A stretch of DNA of 64,000 nucleotides from Pseudevernia furfuracea (Eukaryota > Ascomycota > Lecanoromycetes > Lecanorales > Parmeliaceae). Positions 46,075 to 56,091 of this stretch are shown here, piece by piece (the stretch's first letter is position 1; each line of letters opens with the position of its first letter). A program made the translations under genes and the position numbers. Below the pieces are notes generated by a model. That model ran no database searches, was not told where the DNA came from, and saw nothing but the letters and a program-made list of their open reading frames with translations. The stretch is from positions 806,001 to 870,000 of the forward strand of contig JAIUPT010000013.1 of assembly GCA_022315425.1 (NCBI GenBank). The letters run 5' to 3'.

Positions 46075-48127
46075 CTACAGGGTATCTGGTTCGTATCTGT
46101 GGGATGACGACACTGCCCTCCTGGCTTTCTTCAAGTTTTTTTTGACCCCTTTCATGCTACGTCTTGGCCTCACGGGCCCTTTGCTCGACGACACAGGCTT
46201 CTCGCCACAGAGCGACCAAATACCCATTGGCTGGCGGACTCCTACATGTCCGCCATCAGGGCTAGAAACCTCAATCCGTGGATATGGTCTGGTATCGAAA
46301 AGGTCACCGGGCTCCATTCCTGTTTCTATGTCCCTTTTCCGAACTTGGGCAACGAGCTCGATCCAGCCGCATCCTTCGACCAGGATGTCCGCTGAGAACA
46401 CCATGAATGGCAATCTTTTCGTGCCCAATCCTACAGCGGCAGGCTTGGTTAACGGTCCAGTGCGCTGCTTAGTGACGTCCCATTTCAAGGAGAAACTCCC
46501 AGCTGATTGCATTCTGCTTCCAATGCCCGGCTTCGCAATCGTAGATACACCGTAATCTTCGCGCTGAGTATGAATTGCAATTGCCCGTTCTGTAGAGGTA
46601 ATATGGCATCTCAATGGTAGAAATGGGTAGGCTAAAAAGACCAAGTCAGGCGTAGTCGGCGTGATACGCAACAGGCCCCCGACGAGGAGTGACTGGCCAG
46701 GCTTGATAACGAGTTGCTCTGGCTTGACCCGATCACGCATCACAAGATCAATCTTGTGGACGTCTGTAACTAACTGCTCAAGACCCCCACGCGCCAGACC
46801 CGGTAAATCGATCAATTCGCCTTTACCACCGCCGAACGGTACTCTGATCGGAGATGCTGTCGTCCCAGGGAGAGACGATACTAAGGGCAAGACAGGGTAC
46901 GAAGTTTCTGGTTGCGCAGGAGGCAAAAGAGAGTCTTCTAGGAGCTGTGATTCCATGTCCTTGGGCGGGTTCTGGGTTGGTTGACTCCTTCGTTCTTCGT
47001 CTCCGTTGTCGTCAGATAAGTCACTGGGCAATTTTTGCTGCGCAGTATGACGCAAAGAGCCAAAACTAAAAATATCGTTGCGGCCTTTCGGAAAGACGTT
47101 CTCGAACAGATTGCTTTTGCCGACGTTCACCTTTCCGACCATCCACCCGCCTCCACCTCGATTCCAGATATCTTCTTTGACCTTTTTCGTCCACCAACCC
47201 CTTTTTGAACTTACACAGCGCACATTACCAAGGCGCACGTTTCCAGCGGATCCACCCAAAGCATCTCGGAGGACTTGTAAGATGTGAGGCATCAGACTAT
47301 CGACCTGCTCCTTCTTCGGGGCTAATAGATCCGAACGTGTAATGATGAAGCTCATCTCCGCTTTCTTCCCATGTTGGTAATGACTAGTCTTAGCTCTCCG
47401 GTTCAATGATCTTTGCGGTGCTAGTGAAAGGCTTTTTTGAAGAGACGGTATGAGAGAAAGTGGAAAGTCAGCTGCGTCCAGAACATGATAGACATGGTTG
47501 TATTTATGCGGCGATTTGGCAATGATATCTTGAATGGATTTGATTGTTGGATGGACTACGGAATGGCCGGTATGGTGATGTATCAGGTCATGACAGCGGT
47601 TACAGACCGGAGTTGATATATCTTTTGAGCTTTTGCGGTCTGTGTCTAAATTAGATTGATGCTTGAAACTATGCTCATGATATCTGACCCTTCGTATTTT
47701 TCTCTCCTCCCTGTAGACCTATCTGAGACAACAAAGATGCGTCTCCAGCTCCTAAGACACGTTCGAACAGTTCTGATTCCCCATCATGTCTTTTACCCGG
47801 GCATTGCCTATGGCGACATATGAAAGCCTTCACGGACTTTCGGTTGGTGCCATAGAAGCCGGGCTGCTCCGGGCTGACGGTCTGTGTAAGCGCACCGCAA
47901 CCTGGGCATGATCGTGGAAGATGTATCAGTTGTGAAGAAGTCGGGTAGCCGTCTGAGGGAGTTGCGGTAGCATCAACATGGAGCTGGTGCCGGCGAGGTC
48001 TTGAACGCCGTCTTCCAAGACCATGGCTGATATTGGTATATGGTGCGAGTGAAGGGCAGAGAAAAAGTGGTATCAGATTACTGGGCGTTTTCAGCAGGTT
48101 AACTAATCGTATGGCGTTTGCCATCAA
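46075..48127 (-). CDS. Gep3/YqeH-like mitochondrial circularly permuted GTPase
   Basis: The gene codes for about 667 aa. The N-terminus is basic with few acids, suggesting mitochondrial import. A Cys-rich finger lies near residues 75-110 (C-P-G-C-G, later C-N-R-C-H-D-L-I-H-H-H). The GTPase motifs occur in permuted order: T-R-S-D (G4), S-S-K-R-G-W-W (G5), G-K-V-N-V-G-K-S-N (G1), then D-L-P-G-L (G3). That order defines the YqeH/Gep3 group, which helps assemble the small mitochondrial ribosomal subunit. The frame changes once near 47,684-47,732. A 49-bp intron (GTTGTC donor, CAG acceptor) restores it, but the donor and branch site are weak, so a true frameshift is possible. Confidence 0.85.
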
Positions 48128-48352
48128 CTAGGAGGATCAATTCCACTTTGGAGGTTGTAAGTCTGATTTATTTTGTTTACGGGGCTAGTAATTTTGAAAC
48201 AGATATTTACGTAAATTGAGAAGGTAGTATAACATCTAGTTGGGTAAGCTTGATGTCCTAATTGAGGATTCTTTTGCTATCGAAGAATTTCCCAACAACG
48301 CCATAGCTTAATCGCTGATTAGTGGCAGCCTAGGCCTATCGTTCAAGGCTCG

Positions 48353-49261
48353 CTACGCCGTGACTTTTGATTTGCGCTTGCTGTCTACCGGCTCAGTAAG
48401 ATCGACCGTGGTATATTTGGCCCGCCCTTCTTCCTCTTCGTCGTCACTCATAAAACCGTCGTCTTCGTCGAAGCCGAAGTATGATCTTGCGAGCGTAGGT
48501 GTTTGTTTTGATTTCGAGGATGCTGCGAGTGCCTTTTGTGTCGAGTCTCCCATATTGTTCAACTCGCTCTCTTCACTTGCCTGAGAAGATGCGCGGCCAG
48601 AGCTACCGCTGGAGGATTCCTTGAGATTGTCGTGATAATCTCCAGATCTCATTGCCGCCAGTACTGCTTCTCGCGCTCGCTCTCCAGCTTCTTCTTTATC
48701 TTCCACCCATTTGCCGTCGACTTTTCTTTTTGACCCATTCCGAATCTCATCCTCCCTTCTTTCGGCAATATCAACAACCTGCTCCCAGCGAGCCCGTCTA
48801 GCTTCCTTCTGCTTTTTGTCCATTTCTGGTTTCAGCGCTAGATACTCCGCAAGGGCTTTCGCCTCATTGACCGTCCTGAGACGCCGGCCATCCAGATTGC
48901 GGTTGGAGCTGTTAGTATCGCCTTGGTTGTTTTTTCGCTTTGAAGACATGCGCCCACCAGCCGCACGAAGCTGGGATCCGAAACCACCCTTCCCACCGCA
49001 TAACGGTACCGAGAGTCGGAGAGGTAGGAATGCATCGTGGCGACTGGAAAGTAAGGTAGATACTGGAGCTTCCGAAGAGAAGACCTCCTTTCTCGAGGTA
49101 GTGGTAAGAATGAGTCGAGAGTCTATATGTGGAAGTCGTTCTGAAAGCTGTTGCCTCAAATCTCTGATAGAAGTAGAGCTGTCGATAGGTAGAGACAAGG
49201 TAGACGGCAAGCCAAGACCAGGAAACGAAGTCAAGAAGACGTTAACAATTCGAGGAGCCAT
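48353..49261 (-). CDS. SDE2: Sde2-like splicing/genome-maintenance factor with N-terminal ubiquitin fold
   Basis: This is a single exon of 302 aa. The first about 90 residues form a ubiquitin-like domain that ends in Gly89-Gly90, followed by K-G-G-F-G-S-Q-L-R. That G-G/K-G-G site is the signature of Sde2, where a deubiquitinase cleaves after the Gly pair and the Lys-started C-terminal part then joins the spliceosome. The region after the site has the conserved R-A-A-G-G-R-M-S-S-K, then a charged helix with R-R-A-R-W and a Ser-rich acidic tail. The gene is divergent from eS10, with 277 bp between its ATG and the eS10 start bases. Confidence 0.92.
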   Translation of the reverse strand: MAPRIVNVFLTSFPGLGLPSTLSLPIDSSTSIRDLRQQLSERLPHIDSRLILTTTSRKEVFSSEAPVSTLLSSRHDAFLPLRLSVPLCGGKGGFGSQLRAAGGRMSSKRKNNQGDTNSSNRNLDGRRLRTVNEAKALAEYLALKPEMDKKQKEARRARWEQVVDIAERREDEIRNGSKRKVDGKWVEDKEEAGERAREAVLAAMRSGDYHDNLKESSSGSSGRASSQASEESELNNMGDSTQKALAASSKSKQTPTLARSYFGFDEDDGFMSDDEEEEGRAKYTTVDLTEPVDSKRKSKVTA

Positions 49262-49538
49262 TCTGATAACTGCTTACAAGGAAATTCTAGGGTGTTTTGC
49301 TTCGATGAGGGGAGAGCAAATAGAGAGTTCTAGAAGGAGAATGGCCGGACAACGCTATTTTGAACAAAATACCTCACTGCCGCGCAGACGCCGCGCGCCA
49401 ATTCGGTCTTGCGCTAGTTCACTAGCTCCCACAAACACTTACTGTAAGTATCCTATCTATTACCCTTTGCCAGTAACATCAAATCAAGCTCAGCATAGAT
49501 CAAAGCGATTCCCCGAATTACGACAGGAACTCGCGATC
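49262..49538. promoter_or_regulatory. Shared promoter of Sde2 (minus) and eS10 (plus)
   Basis: This 277-bp interval separates the two start codons, so the genes must share upstream DNA. No specific element can be named. Confidence 0.55.
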
Positions 49539-50408
49539 ATGTAAGTTGACTTTCACATCTACATCGTTGTTAGGATTTCTTTCTAAGTTTGAGCGCAAGC
49601 CATGAAACCTATGACAGATCCGAGTCCGCTCAACGCGTAGCTAACAGATACCAGGCTCATCCCTAAAGCCGACAGAAAAAAGATTCATGAGTATCTCTTC
49701 CGCGGTATGTCTCCCTGCCTATCAAGTCTGGCCCAAAGTACCCATATTACTGGCTCCATCTTCTCGTGCTTACCCATTTCTCAGAGGGAGTTCTCGTGGC
49801 GAAGAAAGGTAAGAGGCCAAGAAAATCTGGCAACAGCTGTGCAGCAACAGAATGGACTGAGTATTTTATAGACTTCAACCTCCCAAAGCACAACGAGATC
49901 GACACCAAGAACCTCTATGTTGGATTTGCCATGCTTGCTAAGTCTGGTCCGCTCTAACGTGTCACAGGTAGTTAAGGCATGCCAGTCTCTAACCTCTCGC
50001 GGCTACCTGAAGACCCAGTGAGTATTCTTTGCTCTCCACATCTACCGTAGAGGATCTCGCTGAAAGCGGGAAAGATTTTCATGGCAGTGGTATTATTACA
50101 CTCTCACACCCGAAGGTCTCGACTATCTCCGCGAATGGCTTCATCTACCCGCCGAGATAGTGCCCGCTACTCATATCAAGCAACAGCGTTCTCACGCTCC
50201 TCCCAAGGGTATGATGGGTGGTGACGACCGTGAACGTCGCCCTGGTGGACGTGGTGGACCTCGTGGCGACCGCGGCGACCGCGGAGATCGTGAAGGCGGA
50301 TACCGAAGACGTGAAATGGGAGACGCAAAGGAAGGTGGTGCTCCAGGCGAATTCGCTCCCTCGTTCCGCGGCGGTTTTGGCAGAGGCCGTGGTGCTCCTC
50401 CCTCATAA
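49539..50408 (+). CDS. RPS10: 40S ribosomal protein eS10, start codon split by an intron
   Basis: There are six exons: 49539-49540, 49655-49704, 49785-49808, 49872-49918, 49968-50017 and 50075-50408 (168 aa). The protein starts M-L-I-P-K-A-D-R-K-K-I-H-E-Y-L-F and keeps the eS10 winged-helix region up to Y-L-R-E-W-L-H-L-P. The C-terminus is Arg/Gly-rich (R-G-G and G-D-R-G repeats). The A and T of the ATG are in exon 1, while the G is the first base of exon 2 after a 114-bp intron with a CTAAC branch point. No other ATG gives the conserved N-terminus. eS10 lies at the beak of the small subunit. Confidence 0.95.
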
Positions 50409-50694
50409 GGGATCCCCGCGATCCTGAGAATGCGCCTTCGAGTTTGAAGTGCTAGAGCGGTCTAATAGGTGGTAGCGTGCTTGGTCGAGTGAGAGAAACT
50501 GCCGGGGTAGCTTTGGTCGAAGGAGGCAGATGACACTGCAAATAGCCAGCCTTCAAACAAAAACCCTCGAAATTTGCGTTGTTTCTGCTCTAGGTTCCTT
50601 GTGACGTACTTCTAAGGTCTACACGATGAATTGCACATCAATCAATTAACGGATCTACATCCTACCGCAAGGCCTACAGAGCGGTTGTTCTCTA

Positions 50695-53274
50695 TCACTT
50701 GATACTTCGTTGTGCTCTAAGCATATCATAGCGTAACACAGCGCCCATGAGAACCTGCGCTCCATTCTTGCAGTCGTCAGGCGAACAGTACTCGGCTGGA
50801 TTATGCTTCGCACATTTCGGGGTCAGCATTGCTTCTTCATGTGAGGAAATTGAGTCGCAAGACAGGTCTCGGGAGTAGAAAAGGTCAGTCTGCTCCCCAA
50901 ACATGTCTTGCGACTCAATTGCACTCCCAAATGGGAAGGATCATCTCCGAAATGTACGTACCGAGACTCCATCGCGGCATGGTACAAAGATCATAGATGT
51001 CGGTGCCACTTTGCTGCAGAACACACTGTCACTAATTCAATCCCCTGTCAGTAGTTGCTCTTTCTCTATGAGAACTGGAGTTATGAAAGATGTGTGTGGA
51101 GTTTTAAAACATGAAGACATCCCAAAGAACCTGGGGCTGGGGAAGTCGTACTGCCCAGCCCCACTAATCATTTCCTGTGTAAGTGTCTCATATTCATCTC
51201 CGAAAAGCTCTCTTGCGCTCCCGTCCACACACCGGATGCAGTCTTCATCGAATTTGATGGCTTCACTTGGTGCGTCAAGAGTCCATTCCACAGTGCATCC
51301 TCTGCCAATAATTCCACTCTCGTTCAAATCATCTACTGCTTCATTCTTTGCGATCTTTTCAAAGTCAACCTTGAGCTCGTGTTCCAGCTTCATCAAACGG
51401 TCGTCTTCACCGGCCCGGATGTCAAGGCTAAAATGTACTTTTCCGGGCACAGTGTTGGTGCTTCCTGGGCTGAGTGTCAAAATGCCGGTACTTGCCAAGC
51501 AAGAGTGCTTCGTTGCGAGTCGATGGGAGTGTAGTATCATTTTTGCTGCCGTGAGTATCGCACTACAGTCAGAATTCGGAATTAGTATTGCCTACTTGAG
51601 GGGAAATTCTAGAGTAAAAGCTCTCAAGACAAGTCTCCAGACTCAATACTTGATTCGAAGAAGAAAAGTTGCACTCCGGAAATACATACTCAGACCTATT
51701 GGCAAAATCTGTTGTGCCAGTATGAGAGTCGCGGCCGTTAACCTCTGGATTAGAATTTTGCAGTCAGAATTGCCTGTTTGAGGGGTGAAATTGAGCGTTG
51801 GAACATGTTTCGAGAGTGAACACTCCCTACGACATGTCTCAAGACTTAAAATTTGGTCCAACAGAGGAAATTTGGACTCCGAAAATACGTACGTATAGTG
51901 TGCCAGCGGTAGGCTTGGACCTTCACATGCAAACAGTCAATGGGCTGATTTGCAATTGCCGGTACTTCCAGCTTACACCACGAACCACTCCAATCTTCTG
52001 GCCCTGGCTTTCGAGACGAGGACCTTGTTCTATTCCCCCGAATCAGTCCGATCAACCTTCACAATGTAAGAATTGATGTGCAGAGCGAAAGTAGCACTAC
52101 AGTTGGTATAAGTGTTGAGAGGAATTGCCGTAGGGGTATTCAGAGAACCAGCAACGATTTCTTACCGATGTGCAGTTCAAAGTGTGCCTGCAAGTACAAT
52201 CAGCTTTCTATCTATAAAAAGTCACAGAATATGCTACTTACTGCGATAGGCATTGCAGTAAAGCTGGATTCTATTGCACCCAGATAGCCAATACGTTCGA
52301 GCTCCTGTTTCAGGGTCTTCTTCCCACCTCCAACTTCTTGAAGATTGTAAGCTTTCTCGATGGGGATTTTGCCGGCCCATACACCTGATGATACCATTGA
52401 GATGGGAAACCTCGCCCCTTCTTCGCTGCGAGCCAGACCATGCATTAGTGTTGTTAGAGTTGTACATATAATATCGCTCACTTGGTCCAATTGATCACAC
52501 CCACGGGAAAATGGGTTTCGATTTTTTCCTCGTGTAAAACTCTGAGCATTTCGACTCCAGCACAGACTCCTAGAATCCCATCCTGCCCTTTGATCAGCGT
52601 TGCTCTGGCGACTGATGACAGCCTTATTATACATATCGTCCCCCAGTGGGCCTGTGGACGATTAATCACCGGTTTTCGCCATTGTGTTTTGCTTTGGTAG
52701 CCTTACTGCGTGTCGAGATGAGAGCCAACAACTGTTGGGGGTCCCCGAAGTGCAGCTTCCTTTACCGCAAATATATTACCCTGCGTCGGTGATACGAAAA
52801 TTAATCTATCGAAATAGCAAAAGGGCAGGTCAGTCATACCATCGAATCAACCTTCGTGCTACAACCCAGAGATTCTGTAGTTGCCATAAACCAATTGCGA
52901 GCTTCCCGATCACCATCAGATAGAGCCAGCCTGGACATGCCCGTGTCGGTCTCGCCTCTGCCCTAAGGTCAGCTCAGCTAGAATAGACTGCGCTGATGTC
53001 TTCCATTTTCGATGTATTTTGCAAGGAACGACGGAGAAAAGGGTATACTCGAGACAATGACGTACTTTCCCCATCTCTCGCCCTGACCAAATTGACAAGA
53101 GTGATGGATATCGGCCCACAATCTGTCTTTATTGACTTTGGGTGTAGGAATAGAAGGGTACGTAGAGGTAGAGATTGCCAATCGCTGCACCCTTGAAAGA
53201 GAACTCTGTCTCCAGGAGCTTCGTAAAAACACTAGCGTTATCTTACCTGATGCAAAGAGCCCCGGTGAGGCCAT
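50695..53274 (-). CDS. M20-family amidohydrolase (N-carbamoyl-L-amino acid hydrolase/ureidopropionase-like)
   Basis: There are 13 exons: 53274-53066, 52957-52840, 52780-52707, 52651-52633, 52582-52482, 52425-52242, 52187-52166, 52029-51977, 51920-51893, 51744-51690, 51562-51152, 51031-50962 and 50805-50695 (about 484 aa, frame kept at every joint). All metal ligands of the family are visible: G-S-H-L-D-T-Q, N-E-E-G-A-R, F-E-L-H-I-E-Q-G-P and G-A-G-H-D-S. The enzymes hydrolyse N-carbamoyl amino acids or related ureides. The N-terminus before K-V-N-K-D-R-L-W may be a targeting sequence, and a start further upstream (to 53,367) is possible. Exons of 19, 22 and 28 bp are very short. Three introns are homologous to each other. 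Confidence 0.9.
50806..50961 (-). repeat. Introner-like intron C of the amidohydrolase gene (156 bp), with a long hairpin
   Basis: It starts GTACGTACATTTCGGAG and contains a TTGAGTCGCAAGACATGT centre like introns A and B. The arms 50,848-50,867 and 50,901-50,920 are inverse at 19 of 20 positions, so the intron RNA can fold into a strong stem. Confidence 0.7.
51563..51689 (-). repeat. Introner-like intron B of the amidohydrolase gene (127 bp)
   Basis: It starts GTATGTATTTCCGGAGTGCA and ends CTGACTGTAG. The 5' block, the GAGTCTGGAGACTTGTC centre and the CCCCTCAAGTAGGCAATACT block align with intron A in the same order. Confidence 0.75.
51745..51892 (-). repeat. Introner-like intron A of the amidohydrolase gene (148 bp)
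   Basis: On the gene strand it starts GTACGTATTTTCGGAGTCCA and ends CTAATCCAG. It shares the 5' block, the AAGTCTTGAGACATGTC centre and the CCCCTCAAACAGGCAATTCT block with intron B, although the flanking exons are unrelated. Confidence 0.75.
52030..52165 (-). repeat. Probable fourth, diverged introner-like intron (136 bp)
   Basis: Its 5' end differs (GTAAGAAATC). An internal stretch (CCCCTACGGCAATTCC, then CAACTGTAGTG) resembles the distal block of intron B. The homology is weaker than for introns A to C. Confidence 0.4.
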
Positions 53275-53445
53275 ATTGGCAAATTTTTGGCACTCCACAG
53301 CAAAATTGGTTGAAACAGCCAAAGTGACATGCATGGCGAGATGTTTTAGCCCTAGAGTATAAAACAACTAGCGGATCGCGTAAGTAATGAATACACTATC
53401 CTGTCAAAGGACATCGAAATTGCGAAAGCTAACAACGCAGCGACA
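53275..53445. promoter_or_regulatory. Divergent promoter of the amidohydrolase and mL61 genes
   Basis: At most 171 bp separate the two start codons, so the genes share their promoter. No element is recognised. Confidence 0.5.
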
Positions 53446-54153
53446 ATGAATGTTGCAAAGCGCACGAAAAAGCTGAAAGCAGTGAGTCGTGTTCTATAAG
53501 AAACTGAACTTCACCTCGTTAACAACGTGCACAGAAAGTGAGTATAGGACCGACAGTTTTCTAGTATCTGTGGTGGCATGCCTTAATAGTTTACATAGCT
53601 TCTCGATGTACGCATTGGGCCTGGAGCAGCTTTTTTATCAAACGACGTCAAGCGGATACATCTTAACTTTGCCCGTAAGCTCAACGATGGCCACTTCGGC
53701 GCTCGTAAAGTTTGGCGTCAATATCTTCCCCGACTCAAATACCACAATCCCGCGATATCGATGACCGTAAATCGCACTCTCGACCAAGAAGGACCTGCGA
53801 CCCTCACAGTATTCTTTGCCCCTCCTCCAAGATCCTCTTCCGCTACAGCATCGCCTGCGCCTTCGTCGTTGAACGATCCGTCTACTGCGCCATCAGGACA
53901 TGCACCTACTAACAGGATAGAGACGATTGATATGAAGCATAAGCATGAGAATGAGATTCTATCAAGGCTGTTAGAGTTGACGAAAGGAAACGCATATGAG
54001 GCGAGTCCGGATGAGTTGGCTGAATTGAGAGACGTGCATGATGAGAAGAGGCGGAGCGAAAGAGACAGAGAGGGCCAGGCCAGGTTGAATGAGGTTAAGA
54101 GGCAGGAGAAGGCATTACTCGATTTGGCAAGAGGGGGAGTCGAGGCTGCCTGA
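53446..54153 (+). CDS. Mitochondrial large-subunit ribosomal protein mL61 (Mrp49-like)
   Basis: There are two exons (53446-53481 and 53599-54153) around a 117-bp intron, giving 196 aa. The 12-residue first exon (M-N-V-A-K-R-T-K-K-L-K-A) joins in frame to L-L-D-V-R-I-G-P-G-A-A. The L51/S25/CI-B8 thioredoxin-like domain spans about 28-110, with F-G-A-R-K-V-W-R-Q-Y-L-P-R-L-K-Y-H-N-P and N-R-T-L-D-Q-E-G-P-A-T-L-T-V-F-F. The later I-D-M-K-H-K-H-E-N-E-I-L segment also fits Mrp49 homologues. The C-terminus is a charged helix. It is a structural protein of the mitochondrial ribosome. Confidence 0.88.
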
Positions 54154-54422
54154 AAGTTTTGTCACAAGCAATGATTGTATACAAAGGGTACCGGGCATAT
54201 CAAGCGCCAGGGAAGGGGCTGCGTCACATTTGCCCATATAAGATCAGAGCAACGAATCTTGACTGTCTAGACTCTCAGAAGGATCTCATTTCTATTCTTC
54301 CATGACCTTATGTAGTACAATCATGTGGAGTCCCGACTAAAGCAATCACATCCGAGTTGAGTTCTCGGAAACCGTTTTTCTCAATTGTCTTGCGTGTGGC
54401 TTCTGACAGGAATAATCTATCT

Positions 54423-54995
54423 CTACTCAAGATCGACCGGGAAATTGCCATTGTCTGTAGATTAGATTAGAAAATATGAGATGTAGAGCAAGGCACGGTC
54501 GTACCTCGCTGATCATCCCAGCGTTCACACCAAGCACTAGGGCAAAGTGACCGGTAGGCAAGGAAGAACTGGAGAGCGAAGATGAGCTGGAAAACCTGGA
54601 CACACAGCCTAGAATGATGTACTTGACGGCAGGGAGCGAAGTCTTCGCCTTTGGCTAGAATGCATTTGTGGTAGTCGACATAGTTTTGCCAGCAGTGCTT
54701 GGTTCTATGGAGGGTATGAGCCTATTTCACAGAGGTAGAACTGATTGGATACGCACTGGTTCTGATTTGGGAATCGCGCATCGAAGCCTAGACATAGGAC
54801 GTTGGTCAATGGGACTCAAGGCAGTGGACACAAGAGAGTTCGTTCCAAATGTTCCTCGGGAAAGAAAAGGGGGAGGGAGCTGACCGGCTGCCACGTACAT
54901 CAGTGTCTATAGCATGAAGGGACTTTGCGCAAGGACCACTTACCTGTAACAAACTTGAACGGCTTGGTCACAAGCTTGTCTTCATCGTCCGCCAT
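54423..54995 (-). CDS. COX12: Cytochrome c oxidase subunit VIb (Cox12)
   Basis: There are five exons (54995-54944, 54787-54757, 54704-54623, 54568-54505 and 54454-54423), giving 86 aa, the normal size. The protein begins M-A-D-D-E-D-K-L-V-T-K-P-F and contains Cys32-x9-Cys42 and Cys53-x10-Cys64, the twin CX9C/CX10C pattern that forms two disulfides in the intermembrane space through the Mia40 route. The end N-F-P-V-D-L-E also matches the family. Cox12 sits on the outer face of complex IV. Five exons for 86 residues is intron-rich even for this window. The gene is divergent from the RRM gene, with 319 bp between the ATGs. Confidence 0.94.
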
Positions 54996-55314
54996 TTTGA
55001 TGAGTGCTTATAAAATACTTGGGTATCGTGCAAGACGGTTGCAGCTGTTGATTGTCAATAGAATTGAGGATGGCTGGTGGTGCACATGCCCCTGGTTATA
55101 GGCTCGGCTTCCGAGAGTAGGGTTAGGGCTCCACTAGCGCTATCTGTCATGACGCTAAAATCCGTCGGCAGTACCTGCAGTGCTATACTTCTTTTACCTG
55201 TCGACTAGGTCCATTTTCCCCGTAATATTCGTTCACCACCTGCGATAACATGCTTCATAGATCTTTCTAAAGAGGTGATAATCTACTACAAATCATCGAT
55301 TCTGTAATTGCAAC
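54996..55314. promoter_or_regulatory. Divergent promoter of Cox12 and the RRM gene with a telobox-like motif
   Basis: AGTAGGGTTAGGGCT (about 55,115-55,130) lies between the two starts. The 22-bp context TTCCGARAG plus TAGGGTTAGGGCT is also found inside the MITE at 26,061-26,082. Two TTAGGG-like units can be bound by Tbf1/Teb1-type factors in other fungi, so a regulatory role is plausible but not shown. Confidence 0.5.
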
Positions 55315-55879
55315 ATGACAGACTCGGTAATTTTTGATGCCCGTCTTTAGTTCCCAACAGCTAACGTCTGTAGTCCCGCTTGAAGTCAACAGTCTACGTT
55401 GCTGGTCTGGACAGTTCAGTGAACGACAAGATATTGGCGGATAGTTTCTTGCCTTTCGGCGAAATTGTAGTTGTCACAATACCCAAACCAGAGATTCCAT
55501 CATCAACGGAACCTCACAGAGGATTTGGCTACGTCGAATTCGAAATTTCGGGAGATGCAAAAGAAGCAATCGACAACATGGATCAGGGTGAGCTTTTTGG
55601 TCGAGTAATCAAGGTCGCGGCAGCCAAACCGCAGAAGGATAGTAACGACGGTCTCGGAAGTAAAACAGCTGTTTGGGAATCGGTGAGTCTGGCCTCCTAC
55701 TTGCTATGTTGGGATTGAGATTCTGACCCCATGTTCAGGAGGGTTATCTTGCAAAGCATGCCGTGAGCGAAGAAGATCGGATAGCAACAGGTCCAGGACG
55801 AGGAGAATTGGAAGCCATTGTGGAGGACCCAATGCAGGGTCTCGAAGGCTTAGATGTAGCTGGACCGCAGCCAGGGTGA
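55315..55879 (+). CDS. Small RRM RNA-binding protein (Cyp33-like RRM)
   Basis: There are three exons (55315-55326, 55374-55682 and 55739-55879), giving 153 aa. The four-residue first exon (M-T-D-S) joins to S-R-L-K-S-T-V-Y-V. The RRM spans about 10-90, with RNP2 V-Y-V-A-G-L and RNP1 R-G-F-G-Y-V-E-F. The tail W-E-S-E-G-Y-L-A-K-H ending with D-P-M-Q-G-L-E-G-L-D is also seen in fungal homologues. The RRM resembles that of the nuclear cyclophilin Cyp33/PPIE, but no cyclophilin domain follows. A role in mRNA processing is inferred from the domain alone. Confidence 0.88.
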
Positions 55880-56091
55880 AAGTGCAATGGATGACAAGTC
55901 TATTCGATTCGCGGGGCGTTCTGAGTGGGATTCTGGATCCTTTGAAGAATTGCATGCCACTTGTACGTACATGACAACTACTTAACGCGCACTGCTCGAA
56001 GCCTTAGCCAGTCTCGGAACCCCAATTCCAGCACCGCTCGCAAGACAAATCATCACTGTTTAGGATCAGGTCCCAGTTTGGAGATAATGGC

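Noticed and set aside
51033..51151. The 119-120-bp intron in the amidohydrolase gene as another introner
   Set aside because: It starts GTACGACTTCCCC and lacks the CGGAG, TTGAGTC and GGCAAT blocks shared by introns A to C.
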